Assembly (NCBI GenBank): GCA_963675135.1
Contig: OY776129.1
Location: forward strand, 51,968,141-52,032,140
Source of the DNA: Galeopsis tetrahit
Lineage: Eukaryota > Streptophyta > Magnoliopsida > Lamiales > Lamiaceae
Length of the DNA: 64,000 nucleotides
Reading direction: 5' to 3'
A program made the position numbers and the translations under genes. Positions 44,559 to 56,406 of the stretch are shown one piece after another (within the stretch, counting starts at the first letter, position 1; every line of letters begins with the position of its first letter). The notes beneath the pieces were generated by a model. That model worked only from the letters and a program-made list of their open reading frames with translations, made no database searches and had not been told where the DNA came from.

Positions 44559-45572
44559 TTGTCAAATTGGGAGCATCCACGTGTGCTACTTGGTCCTTTT
44601 TCTTATTTTGCTACAAGAAGTTCAACTCTTAGCTTATGGCACAAGAGGCTTGGACATCATTCCTTTCCAGATACAATCAAAGCTCTCAACAATAGTCATA
44701 TACACTTTGTTGATGATGCATCTAGTTCCATTTGTACTGCTTGTATGAAGGCTAAATGCCACAAAAATCCATTTTCATCTTCTGAAACTGTTGTTGATCA
44801 ACCTTTTGCCTTGATTCATTTTGATTTGTGGGGACCTGCTCCCATTACTTCTATTAATGGATTTCGATATTATGTGAGCTTCATTGATGCTTCTACTCGA
44901 TATACTTGGTTCTATTTACTCAAGTTAAAATCTGATGTTAAGGATGCTTTTGCTTGTTTCAAATCTCATGTTGAAAACCAATATTATGCAAAGATAAAAA
45001 CTCTTCAAACAGATGGTGGCACTGAGTTTAAATCCCTTATTCCTATTCTAAATGAATCTGGAATTGTTCATCATATTTCTTGTCCTTATACACCCGAACA
45101 AAATGGAACGGCGGAAAGGAAACATAGACACATTGTCGAGCATGCTCTAGCTATGCTTTCTTATTCTCAAGTTCCATTGATTCATTGGGATGATGCTTTT
45201 TCTACAAGTGTTTACTTAATAAATCGAACTCCCACACCTACTCTCCATCATAAATCACCCTTAGAAAGGCTCGCCGGTACTAAACCTGATTATCATCGCC
45301 TAAAAATCTTTGGTTGTCTTTGTTATCCACTGCTCAGGTCCTATAATCGCCACAAATTTGAAAATAGGACTGAAAGTAGTGTTTTTCTTGGATATAGTCT
45401 GCAATACAAGGGATACAAGGCCCTCCTTCCTAACAAGAAAGTTGTCATCACAAGACACATTACATTTCATTCCCTTTTGCTACTGCCTCCAAATCTCAAA
45501 ATCACATCCCTAACTCCGAGTCTTCTGCCATTGCTCCACTTGTCTCTATACCATCCACTGATCATCACATGA
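44559..45572 (+). pseudogene. copia integrase, array unit 1
   Basis: Contains the zinc-binding LWHKRLGHHSF and CTACMKAKC, then FIDASTRYTWFY, QTDGGTEF and QNGTAERKHRHIV (the DDE triad), and the C-terminal GYSLQYKGYKALL. Gag and protease are missing upstream. Near 45470 (after ITFH) a one-base frameshift separates it from the continuing pol frame; the same shift is in unit 2. Integrase would insert element DNA. Confidence 0.8.
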
Positions 45573-47467
45573 TCCCTCCTACAAACGATTCATCTAGCTC
45601 GCCTTCTAATTCTTTTATTCTTGCCTCACCGCAATCCATTTCTTCTTCTTCATCATCTCTCAATGGCCAGTTTTTTGTTGAGTTACCTAATGTACAATAT
45701 GACACCCCATCATCTACTAATGTGTCTCCTAGATGTGCAGATCTTCAGGTTCCTACTCAGATTTCTCATCACCCCATGATTACACGAGCTAAAGATGGGA
45801 TTTTTAAACGGAAGGTGTTTACTGCAGTTGCTTGTGAGGAAGAACCTACTACATATATTGAGGCTCTTGGTCACCCACAGTGGAAGAAAGCCATGGAAGT
45901 TGAATATCAAGCCCTCATAAAAAATGGTACATGGGATATTCGATCATTTCCTTCATCCCATTCTGCAATTGGTTGTAGATGGATATTCAAACTCAAGAAA
46001 CATGTCGATGGAAGCATTGCACGATATAAAGCTCGATTGGTTGCTAAAGGATACACTCAAACACCTGGTTTCGACTACACAGACACGTTTTCCCCCGTTG
46101 TGAAACCTGTCAATGTAAGGATTCTTTTATCTCTCGCTTTAGCTCATTCATGGCCATTACATCAATTGGATGTCGATAACGCATTTTTGAATGGTGATCT
46201 TGAGGACAATATTTACATGATTCAGCCCCCTGAATTTGAGTTAGCAAAGGGGCAAAATATGGTGTGCAAACTCAAAAAATCCTTGTATGGCCTCAAACAA
46301 GCTTTTGGGGCTTGGAATGCCAAATTCTCTTCTGTTCTCAAAACTCTGGGTTTTTGCATGTCTCAAGCTGATAATGCATTATTTTATAGACATCATAATG
46401 GTGAAGTTACATTGGTTGTTGCTTATGTGGATGATATCATCATCACAGGGTCCAATACTGTTCAAATTAAGAAAGTTATTGATAATCTGCATAAATCCTT
46501 TTCATTAAAGGATTTAGGTGAACTTAACTTCTTTCTTGGTATTGAAGTGATAAGAACAAATCAGGAGATTTTCTTATCACAAAGGAAATACATTCAGGAG
46601 CTTCTCAAGAAGGTTGGAATGGAGGATGCTAATGGATTGAACACTCCTATGATTTCTGGAACTCATTTGTCTAAGTTCGAAGGTGATCCCATAAATGAGC
46701 AACAAAAGTACAGGTGTTTAGTAGGTGCATTACAATATGCCACGATCACGAGGCCTGATGTTGCTTTTGCCGTAAACAAAGTTAGCCAATATATGCATAA
46801 TCCATTGCATACTCATTTTAAGGCTGTGAAAAGAATATTGAGATACTTGGCAGGAACATTGGATTTTGGTTTAACCATGATGAAGCCTAAGGATATGAGT
46901 ATTGTTGCTTATGTAGATGCAGATTGGGCTGCTGATCCGGACGATAAAAGATCGGTTTCAGGACATTGCATATTTGTAGGAGGAAATTTGGTCGCATGGA
47001 GCTCCAAGAAACAACAAACGGTGTCGAGATCAAGCACTGAAGCTGAATATAGGAGTTTGTCTCTTGCTGCATGTGAAGTCTTGTGGATTCAATCTTTGCT
47101 CGGTGAAATTCGTCAAAAAGAAAATCGGGTGCCGACGATTTGGGTTGATAATCAAGGAGCAATTGCCTTAGCTGCTAATCCTGTGTATCATTCAAGGACA
47201 AAACATCTTGAACTCGACTTGCATTTCATTCGAGAAAAGATCACTCAAAAGCAAATCCAAGTGTTGCACGTCCCCAGTATTGATCAAGTGGCTGATTGTT
47301 TAACCAAGCCACTTACAGGCCAATTCTTCTATCGGCTGAGAAACAAATTGAGTGTTCTTCCACAAGCCTCTTTCGAATTGAAGGGGCATGATAAAATGAT
47401 AAAGATGGACGTTCAAGATCAAAGCAAGATGAAAGAGTATGCAAATAGAGATAGTACTGAGATGTAG
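45569..47467 (+). pseudogene. copia reverse transcriptase-RNase H, array unit 1
   Basis: 632 open codons, but really the continuation of the integrase frame-shifted at 45470; the upstream 95 bases in this frame also read as element protein. RT motifs: GCRWIFKLK, RLVAKGYTQTPGFDY, QLDVDNAFLNGDL, YGLKQAFGAW (Ser to Phe relative to unit 2), AYVDDIIITG. RNase H: YVDADWAADPDD, STEAEYRSL, WVDNQGAIALA. All key catalytic residues are present. The last 26 codons run into the LTR-like repeat past the purine tract (47378-47388). Confidence 0.85.
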
Positions 47468-47818
47468 TGGATAAAATGGGCTGCCACAGTCTGGTTCTGT
47501 TAAGCACGCAGACTGGTTTCTGCAAAGCATCTTTCTGTTATTTCTTGGCATTTTATGATAGCAAATAGTAGGGTGACATGTGTCACATAGGCTGCAGCAA
47601 GCTTCCCCTATTTATGTACCTATTCTGTGATATTTTAACCATCAATGAAAATGCACAAGAACATTTAGAGCTCAACTTGTATTCCTATCAATTAATGGCG
47701 TTTCACTCTTACTTCAAACAGTTATCTACCTTAAGCCTAGTAATTCTGAGTTTTCAGCTTTCTTTGATCTCTGAATAGTAAGTTCGTTAATGTAATTAAT
47801 GGTATTTGTTTATGTAAG
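47389..47818 (+). mobile_element. LTR-like segment, copy 2 (430 bp)
   Basis: Same length as copy 1 and nearly identical; differences seen include GACGG to GATGG near the start and ACACA to ACGCA. It sits exactly between pol of unit 1 (after the purine tract) and the internal region of unit 2. Confidence 0.6.
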
Positions 47819-48326
47819 TGGTAGAAGAGATTGAGGCACTCTGAATGTTTCTGCCGTTCTTTTTACTTTCTTGTTCTCCTTCATTTTTTTTTCTAAATTA
47901 AATTAATGCAGTTGTTTTTAGTGATACTTTAATTTCATGTCGTTCATCCTATTATCCGTTTGTTTAATTTTGTCTTTGACTTTTTGGTCTCTGCTCATTC
48001 TGTGTGTGAATTGATGTTGATATTAGAAAAGAATCAGTTAATTGTATGTCTTTAAGTGTAGATTGATACTAATTAATCTGGTGCTGCAGTTTGCCATTTT
48101 GATTTTTGGTTCTCTTGGTGCTAAGAAATATATTTTTCTCAAAGTCACAATTATAGTTTATGTCATTGGGTCTACGAAATAGGGTATGGAAAAGTTGGAA
48201 ATGGTGAATTATATAAGATGATACTAATCAGAATTCATATAATTTTTCTGGTAGAGGGATCTTTGCCTTTATTGAAAACTTCATCATTATAATGTAGGGT
48301 ATGTCTCCTATGAAATTGATTCTATA

Positions 48327-48973
48327 TATGAAATTGAGTTGACTCAACAGTTAACTATTGACGGTTGACTTGATCAACTTTTTTTTTTCGGTAAAAAAAA
48401 TAATTCGAATTATCGTGTTACATAATTTTTTTTTTAGTGTTACACTTTTCAATTATCGTGACTTACACTTTTAAAAATAATATTTTCAGTTATATTGACG
48501 TACACTTTTTGGTAATGTTATATTGCACCTTTTAGTTATATACACATGCACTTTTCAGTTAAAATGTATTGCACTTTTCAGTTATAATAACTTACATTTT
48601 TCATTAAAATATTGTGTTGCACTTTTCAAGTATATTGACATGCACTTTTTAATAATATTGTGTTGCACTTTTTAGTTATAATGACTTGCACTTTTCATTA
48701 GAAGGTGTGTTGCATTTTCAATTATATATAGTGACTTACAATTTTTAATAAAAAAATGTGTTACACTTTTTAGTATAGTGTGTTACACTTTTTTAGTAAT
48801 ATTGACTTACACTTTTCAACACACATATTTTCGAAAAAAAAAATTACCAATAAAAAAAATTACAAAAAATAAATAGTAATAAAAAAAAAAATTGACCAAG
48901 TCCAAAATTTTATTCACAATATTCTTGAATATTTAGGGTTTAGGTTGACCAAGTCAACTCAATTTCTTATAAC
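48327..48973. mobile_element. Fold-back element with CACTTTT core (copy 2)
   Basis: Copy of 43847-44494 within unit 2, with the same ends, the same flanking AAATTGATTCTATA and near-identical interior. Confidence 0.6.
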
Positions 48974-49037
48974 AAATTGATTCTATATAAGACCAATCCC
49001 ATAATGTATCAATGTAGAAATAATAGAAGTTGGAAAA

Positions 49038-50051
49038 TTGTCAAATTGGGAGCATCCACGTGTGCTACTTGGTCCTTTTTCTTATTTTGCTACAAGAAGT
49101 TCAACTCTTAGCTTATGGCACAAGAGGCTTGGACATCCTTCCTTTCCAGCTACAATCAAAGCTCTCAACAATAGTCATATACACTTTGTTGATGATGCAT
49201 CTAGTTCCATTTGTACTGCTTGTATGAAGGCTAAATGCCACAAAAATCCATTTTCATCTTCTGAAACTGTTGTTGATCAACATTTTGCCTTGATTCATTT
49301 TGATTTGTGGGGACCTGCTCCCATTACTTCTATTAATGGATTTCGATATTATGTGAGCTTCATTGATGCTTCTACTCGATATACTTGGTTCTATTTACTC
49401 AAGTTAAAATCTGATGTTAAGGATGCTTTTGCTTGTTTCAAATCTCATGTTGAAAACCAATATTATGCAAAGATAAAAACTCTTCAAACAGATGGTGGCA
49501 CTGAGTTTAAATCCCTTATTCCTATTCTAAATGAATCTGGAATTGTTCATCATATTTCTTGTCCTTATACACCCGAACAAAATGGAACGGCGGAAAGGAA
49601 ACATAGACACATTGTCGAGCATGCTCTAGCTATGCTTTCTTATTCTCAAGTTCCATTGATTCATTGGGATGATGCTTTTTCTACAAGTGTTTACTTAATA
49701 AATCGAACTCCCACACCTACTCTCCATCATAAATCACCCTTAGAAAGGCTCGCCGGTACTAAACCTGATTATCATCGCCTAAAAATCTTTGGTTGTCTTT
49801 GTTATCCACTGCTCAGGTCCTATAATCGCCACAAATTTGAAAATAGGACTGAAAGTAGTGTTTTTCTTGGATATAGTCTGCAATACAAGGGATACAAGGC
49901 CCTCCTTCCTAACAAGAAAGTTGTCATCACAAGACACATTACATTTCATTCCCTTTTGCTACTGCCTCCAAATCTCAAAATCACATCCCTAACTCCGAGT
50001 CTTCTGCCATTGCTCCACTTGTCTCTATACCATCCACTGATCATCACATGA
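49038..50051 (+). pseudogene. copia integrase, array unit 2
   Basis: Same 337 codons as unit 1 with three amino-acid differences (HHSFPD to HPSFPA and Pro to His after VVDQ). The unit 2 version LGHPSFP is nearer the copia consensus, so unit 1 carries derived changes. It has the same frameshift after ITFH. Confidence 0.8.
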
Positions 50052-50959
50052 TCCCTCCTACAAACGATTCATCTAGCTCGCCTTCTAATTCTTTTATTCT
50101 TGCCTCACCGCAATCCATTTCTTCTTCTTCATCATCTCTCAATGGCCAGTTTTTTGTTGAGTTACCTAATGTACAATATGACACCCCATCATCTACTAAT
50201 GTGTCTCCTAGATGTGCAGATCTTCAGGTTCCTACTCAGATTTCTCATCACCCCATGATTACACGAGCTAAAGATGGGATTTTTAAACGGAAGGTGTTTA
50301 CTGCAGTTGCTTGTGAGGAAGAACCTACTACATATATTGAGGCTCTTGGTCACCCACAGTGGAAGAAAGCCATGGAAGTTGAATATCAAGCCCTCATAAA
50401 AAATGGTACATGGGATATTCGATCATTTCCTTCATCCCATTCTGCAATTGGTTGTAGATGGATATTCAAACTCAAGAAACATGTCGATGGAAGCATTGCA
50501 CGATATAAAGCTCGATTGGTTGCTAAAGGATACACTCAAACACCTGGTTTCGACTACACAGACACGTTTTCCCCCGTTGTGAAACCTGTCAATGTAAGGA
50601 TTCTTTTATCTCTCGCTTTAGCTCATTCATGGCCATTACATCAATTGGATGTCGATAACGCATTTTTGAATGGTGATCTTGAGGACAATATTTACATGAT
50701 TCAGCCCCCTGGATTTGAGTTAGCAAAGGGGGAAAATATGGTGTGCAAACTCAAAAAATCCTTTTATGGCCTCAAACAAGCTTCTGGGGCTTGGAATGCC
50801 AAATTCTCTTCTGTTCTCAAAACTCTGGGTTTTTGCATGTCTCAAGCTGATAATGCATTATTTTATAGACATCATAATGGGTTTCACTCTTACTTCAAAC
50901 AGTTATCTACCTTAAGCCTAGTAATTCTGAGTTTTCAGCTTTCTTTGATCTCTGAATAG
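50048..50959 (+). pseudogene. copia reverse transcriptase, array unit 2, truncated and fused to LTR-like sequence
   Basis: Identical to unit 1 up to the middle of RT apart from a few changes (PPGF and YGLKQASGAW here match the consensus). After LFYRHHNG it jumps at 50879 into the third LTR-like segment (GTTTCACTCTTAC) and reads out-of-context residues to a stop. The YVDD active site and all of RNase H are lost, so it cannot be active. Confidence 0.85.
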
Positions 50960-50999
50960 TAAGTTTGTTAATGTAATTAATGGTATTTGTTTATGTAAG
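50880..50999 (+). mobile_element. LTR-like segment, copy 3, 5'-truncated (120 bp)
   Basis: Starts at GTTTCACTCTTAC, the equivalent of 43231 in copy 1, and runs to the TGGTAGAAGAG site. The first 310 bp were lost in the same deletion that removed the end of pol in unit 2. Confidence 0.7.
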
Positions 51000-51506
51000 T
51001 GGTAGAAGAGATTGAGGCACTCTGAATGTTTCTGCCGTTCTTTTTACTTTCTTGTTCTCCTTCATTTTTTTTCTGAATTAAATTAATGCAGTTGTTTTTA
51101 GTGATACTTTAATTTCATGTAGTTCATCCTATTATCCGTTTGTTTAATTTTGTCTTTGACTTTTTGGTCTCTGCTCATTCTGTGTGTGAATTGATGTTGA
51201 TATTAGAAAAGAATCAGTTAATTGTATGTCTTTAAGTGTAGATTGATACTAATTAATCTGGTGCTGCAGTTTGCCATTTTGATTTTTGGTTCTCTTGGTG
51301 CTAAGAAATATATTTTTCTCAAAGTCACAATTATAGTTTATGTCATTGGGTCTATGAAATAGGGTATGGAAAAGTTGGAAATAGTGAATTATATAAGATG
51401 ATACTAATCAGAATTCATATAATTTTTCTGGTAGAGGGATCTTTGCCTTTATTGAAAACTTCATCATTATAATGTAGGGTAGGTCTCCTATGAAATTGAT
51501 TCTATA

Positions 51507-52150
51507 TATGAAATTGAGTTGACTCAACAGTTAACTATTGACGGTTGACTTGATCAACTTTTTTTTTTCGGTAAAAAAAATAATTCGAATTATCGTGTTA
51601 CATAATTTTTTTTTTAGTGTTACACTTTTCAATTATCGTGACTTACACTTTTAAAAATAATATTTTCAGTTATATTGACGTACACTTTTTGGTAATGTTA
51701 TATTGCACCTTTTAGTTATATACACATGCACTTTTCAGTTAAAATGTATTGCACTTTTCAGTTATAATAACTTACATTTTTCATTAAAATATTGTGTTGC
51801 ACTTTTCAAGTATATTGACATGCACTTTTTAATAATATTGTGTTGCACTTTTTAGTTATAATGACTTGCACTTTTCATTAGAAGTTGTGTTGCATTTTCA
51901 ATTATATATAGTGACTTACAATTTTTAATAAAAAAATGTGTTACACTTTTTAGTATAGTGTGTTACACTTTTTTAGTAATATTGACTTACACTTTTCAAC
52001 ACACATATTTTCGAAAAAAAAAATTACCAATAAAAAAATTACAAAAAATAAATAATAATAAAAAAAAATTGACCAAGTCCAAAATTTTATTCACAATATT
52101 CTTGAATATTTAGGGTTTAGGTTGACCAAGTCAACTCAATTTCTTATAAC
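51507..52150. mobile_element. Fold-back element with CACTTTT core (copy 3)
   Basis: Third copy, in the partial unit, with the same flanking 14-bp repeat. Slightly shorter A runs. Confidence 0.6.
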
Positions 52151-52266
52151 AAATTGATTCTATATAAGACCAATCCCATAATGTATCAATGTAGAAATAA
52201 TAGAAGTTGGAAAATTGTCAAATTGGGAGCATCCACGTGTGCTACTTGGTCCTTTTTCTTATTTTG

Positions 52267-55060
52267 CGCAACAATTTTTCTTATATCTGTCTCATATTTG
52301 AGATCTAAAGTATTTAAGTGTTCTACAGATATGCTCATTACAAACATGTCAAATAGTATGCACATGCACTAAATATTGCATTGACACATATTCTACATGT
52401 GTATTAACTTTTGCATTTGAAACATGTACAAACATGTCGACTCCTGTGCACAAACATATTCTACCGATATTTAAGTGTTTAAATGATATGCATCTACTCG
52501 CGCATATTATTATGTATGCACATGATATATGTCATACGAATATGCAATATCTTAGTTGTTGATAGTTTACGTGGTTCTATAGTTAAAAGGTTACAAGGTC
52601 ATATGAATATGCATTCGACACTGCATATCTGTAGGTTGAAATGCAGATTTCCAGAATTCCTTAGCTTAACAAAATTAAACGAAATAAATGGAGAGACCTA
52701 CCTTTTAGGAAAGATTTTAAATTTTAGAAGGGGATAGATTTTCGGAATTTCGAGAAAATGCATTTACGAATTGATTGGATGTTTAGTTGACTAATAATTT
52801 TGAATTAATAAATTCAAATTTTCAAAATATGGTAGAAGGGCATAATTGTCTCAAAAAATTCATTTTGACTCTATTAGATTAAAAAAAGAGTTTATTAACA
52901 AAGTAGGACAATCCCTAAATGATTTAAACAAAGTAAGACAAAAATTTCTAGTAAAACAATTAAGACCAAAACACCTTGTAAAATTCCTAATATGCCCTAT
53001 ATATTATAATTCGAATTCTGCAATTTTTCAACTCTTTCCAATTACAAATTCTCTTTCCTTTTTTGAATTTAAATCTAATTTGACATTCAATTCAATTTAA
53101 TTCATTTCACGTCATTTCTCACAAAACCCTAATGGCCGCCTCCCTTATTTTGGATCTGGGTGAGTCTAAGAGAATCGAGACGACGGATTGCGTGTGAGTG
53201 GTGGAGATTGATGAGGGTGGTGGCGTCGACGCAGGAACGACGGCGGAAGAAGAGTTTTCGGCCACTTTCCTTCATCTCCGATCATTCTGCGCCGCCGTCT
53301 CGCCTACCACCCTCTTTATCACCTCTTCCCCTCACTCCTCCACCTACCACTCTATTTTCTTGAATCTGGTACGCCGCCTGAAGAAAAAGTGGAAAAAGAG
53401 AACAAAAAGGAAAGAAATTAAAACAGAACAACTTCGATCATACACTCTTGAAATCTCGGCTTCCGCCAGTGAATGATTTCCAAGAGTTATTCGGATTTCT
53501 TTCAAATGTAAGTGGGTATTTATCGGTTATTATTTTGTACTTCCAAAAGAAATTGCATTTTTAAGAGCACCCTTTGGGGGTTTTTTTTTAATTTTTCTTC
53601 AGGAAATGATTTTATGTTTGCCATTTTTCTCTTATTCAGTATTGAAGGTGGATTTATTTTTACTGTTTCGTCGTGGAAAATTTATATATTAGCAGAAGAT
53701 TCCTCTTATTTGTAGTGTTTCCTCACTTGCCTTAAAACTTCGTTGCATCAGATGCTCGTTACGATGTCGAATTGTTAGCATACACTTTTATCTCTGAATT
53801 GTGTGAGTTTAATATATCCGCTTTTCGTTCGTATTTGTTGGCTGAATTGGTTGGTTTTGCTTTGTTTGGAGAAATAAATAAGCTATTTTTTTATATAATT
53901 AAATTATAATTTTTTAAGATTTCTATTGAGCGAAGCTGGAAAAATGTGTTGTGGGACTTTATTTCTGTGGGTGTGTGGTTAATTGAGTTTGATTTTGTTA
54001 CGTGCTTTCGAATTTGCCACTTTCATGGATAAAGGAATGTGCGTTTCTGGGTTGGTTTGGAATTAACTTACCAATTCGTTTCTGCACATGTGAGTACCGT
54101 TTGATCGAGTGATGATAGCAATTCAAGTTGAAAGAACTGAATTTCTATTTTGTTATTTGATTCATTTTCACCTAGTAATGCAACTTTGCAAGAACTCCAT
54201 TGTTCTACATAATTTTAGTTAAAAATTTGATACCTATTATTAGTATGAGGTAATGAAGCTGACATCTATTTGATGTAGACAACTTTTAAACCATAAGCTA
54301 CCACAATATGTAACTTATCATCTCTTCCAAGTAATTTAAATTATATTTTTTGTTGCGGGAAGTTGATGTTATGAGAAGAAGATTCTAGGAAGATAAACAG
54401 TGGAAGGTGATTCTTGCGGTTGAAGTTGGGTTTTGCTTATAACGCAGTCTGCAATTTTTGTTGCATATATAACTCAATGTATTGCATATATTTGTATGTA
54501 TAATGCATATTCAGTGTATTTTTCGTATAATGTAGTTTTTAGATTCAATAGTTTATTTACTTCACGAACTAGGAAAATCATGATTATTATAGAATTTATG
54601 ATAAAGTCTTATATTATTATTATGCAATGCACATATTAGATATATGCATCCCCTATAAATATGCAATGCACATATTATAAATATGCATCAAACTATCAAA
54701 CATATCATATAAATATGCAATGCACAAATGCTCAGCTTAAAAAACGAATGATTTCTTACATGCGAAAACTCCTTTGTACAATCAAACGAATCAAACAATA
54801 ACATGGAGTAGATAAAAGACGAAACAAACATACCTTCAATCATTTTCTTTCAGAACTTAATATATCAAACGAACAAAAAATCGGAATACCATATGCAGAC
54901 TAAAATTCGAAACTGATGAATGTTGTTTTACGAAAATTATGACTGCAGACTCTCAAAATGCAGTTACTAACACAGTTCCAAGAAAATTCCCAAATTCAAT
55001 TGAAACTAAAAATGCAGTAACTCAAAGAGATTCGTGAAATTTCATTCGCAAAAAAATTTT
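52267..55060. other. Spacer after the array, with a leader-exon-like block
   Basis: AT-rich and mostly empty. 53110-53508 is gene-like: ACAAAACCCTAATGG starts a short ORF (MAASLILDLGESKR..., 21 codons, 53132-53197), followed by GC-richer sequence and a donor-like AAAT|GTAAGTGG at about 53508. It may be the first exon of a lost gene. Around 52320-52620 and 54440-54730 are clusters of ATATGCA / CACATAT words. Nothing else recognised. Confidence 0.3.
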
Positions 55061-55208
55061 GGTTGTAATTTTGGAATTTTAGAAATTCATCAATGGAAAC
55101 TGATTAAATTTTTGGAAAATCTTTGACTGCAGGTGGTTGTAATTTTGGAATTTTAGAAATTCATCAATGGAAATTGATTAAATTTTTGGAAAATCTTTGA
55201 CTTGCAGG
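55061..55208. repeat. 74-bp tandem duplication
   Basis: GGTTGTAATTTTGGAATTTT ... AATCTTTGACTGCAG is present twice in direct succession (55061-55134, 55135-55208) with two or three differences. Confidence 0.85.
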
Positions 55209-55256
55209 AGAGAAGAGACAATTCGATTTGATTGAGCACTAGGACTCAAATTATCC

Positions 55257-55742
55257 TAGACATGTTCAAACCGTAACTGGGAAATCGGCCAACCGGCAAA
55301 ACCGCCGGTTTGGCAAACCGCCGGTTACGGTTTAAAAACCGAACCGTAACCGTAAAATGGCGGTTCGGTTACAGTTTGACATTTTGACAAACCGCAAACT
55401 GCCGGTTTGGCCGGTTTTGACGGTTAACCGCCGGTTTGCCGGTTTTTTAAAAAAAAAATATTTTTTTAATACACAATTCTTCTATTTTTAATGTATAAAT
55501 TTAATTTATATAATTTTTATTCAATTCTAGTAATGTATTTTCTAAAAAATGAGTTAAAATGAATAAAAAATGAACAAAAACGGAGTGAAAACGAGCGAAA
55601 ACGGAGATAATATTTAAAAAAAAAAAAAAAAAAAAAAAGCAAACCGGCGGTTTTTAACCGTAACCGGCAAACCGGCGGTTCGGTTACGGTTACCGATTTT
55701 CGAAAACCGTAACCGGCGGTTTCTAACCGTTGCGCATGTCTA
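55257..55742. mobile_element. hAT-like MITE with CCGGTTT/AAACCGG interior (486 bp)
   Basis: Inverted ends TAGACATG/CATGTCTA with flanking AATTATCC (55249-55256) and GATTATCC (55743-55750), an 8-bp target duplication with one mismatch. Both arms are dense in AACCGCCGGTTTG motifs; an A run of about 22 lies in the right half. It sits about 30 bp upstream of the likely start of the SIRE-like LTR. Confidence 0.75.
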
Positions 55743-55773
55743 GATTATCCTAGGGATCAAAGCACTAAGAGAG

Positions 55774-56266
55774 TGTTGTTGATCAGTGCACCTTGGCACT
55801 ATAAAACAAGCTAATTCCATTGTTAAGGAATTACCCTGTTCAATCAGGGAAAGTGGATGTAGTAGCTTGAGACTCTGAACCACTATAAATTTTTGTGTCA
55901 TTTACTTACTGCATTCATTACATCACTTTCAATCAATCATATTCAAAGAGTTTATCTCAGTAAGTGAAGAAAAACTGGTTTGGACAAAGTCCCTAATCAA
56001 CTGTATTTTCAGAAATTATCTTGGAGTATTCTTTTAAGAAAAAGGCCAACCACATTCCGCACTTAGCAACTCTCTTAGATATTTATCCAACTGATCACTC
56101 AATAGTTTTCAGTAGGACAAGTATCTATTGAAGTTCACACTCAGGCTAGTTGTGAGACAACCTCCCTGATAAGACCAAACTGTTTGAAAAAGGAAAGAAT
56201 TTGCATACACAAGTGCATTCCCCCCCCCCCCCATACACTTGTGTCATACTCCACCAAGGACCAACA
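55774..56266 (+). mobile_element. 5' LTR of the second SIRE-like copia element (start tentative)
   Basis: The right end is firm: CCAACA, two bases, then the primer-binding site. The left end is taken at TGTTGTTGATCAGTGC because TGTTG mirrors CAACA (55777 is an alternative). TATA-like boxes are at 55800 (TATAAAA) and 55884 (TATAAAT). The 3' LTR is beyond the window, so the start cannot be confirmed, and a longer LTR interrupted by the hAT element at 55257 is possible. Confidence 0.5.
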
Positions 56267-56268
56267 AG

Positions 56269-56280
56269 TGGTATCAGAGC
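56269..56280 (+). other. Primer-binding site (initiator tRNA-Met type)
   Basis: TGGTATCAGAGC, the full 12-base complement of the plant initiator tRNA-Met 3' end used by copia elements, two bases after the LTR end. Confidence 0.9.
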
Positions 56281-56406
56281 AGGGGTTCAAAGACCACTGC
56301 TTCTGAAAATCCAACTGATTTTCAAATCACATTATTTCTGTGGTTACTGAACTGATCCACATTTCTGAAAAACCTATTTGTGGTTATCTAACCTATTTCT
56401 ATAGAA

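Larger units (their letters stand above)
42922..52266 (+). mobile_element. Tandem array of a defective copia element (two long units plus a partial third)
   Basis: Order: LTR-like 1 (42922), internal 1, LTR-like 2 (47389), internal 2 cut by a deletion at 50879, a partial third LTR-like piece, and the 5' part of internal 3, which stops at 52266 where similarity to units 1 and 2 ends after TTATTTTGC. The unit period is 4467 bp, or 4479 bp after a 12-bp insertion in unit 2. Copies differ by only scattered substitutions, including in non-coding parts. Confidence 0.85.
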
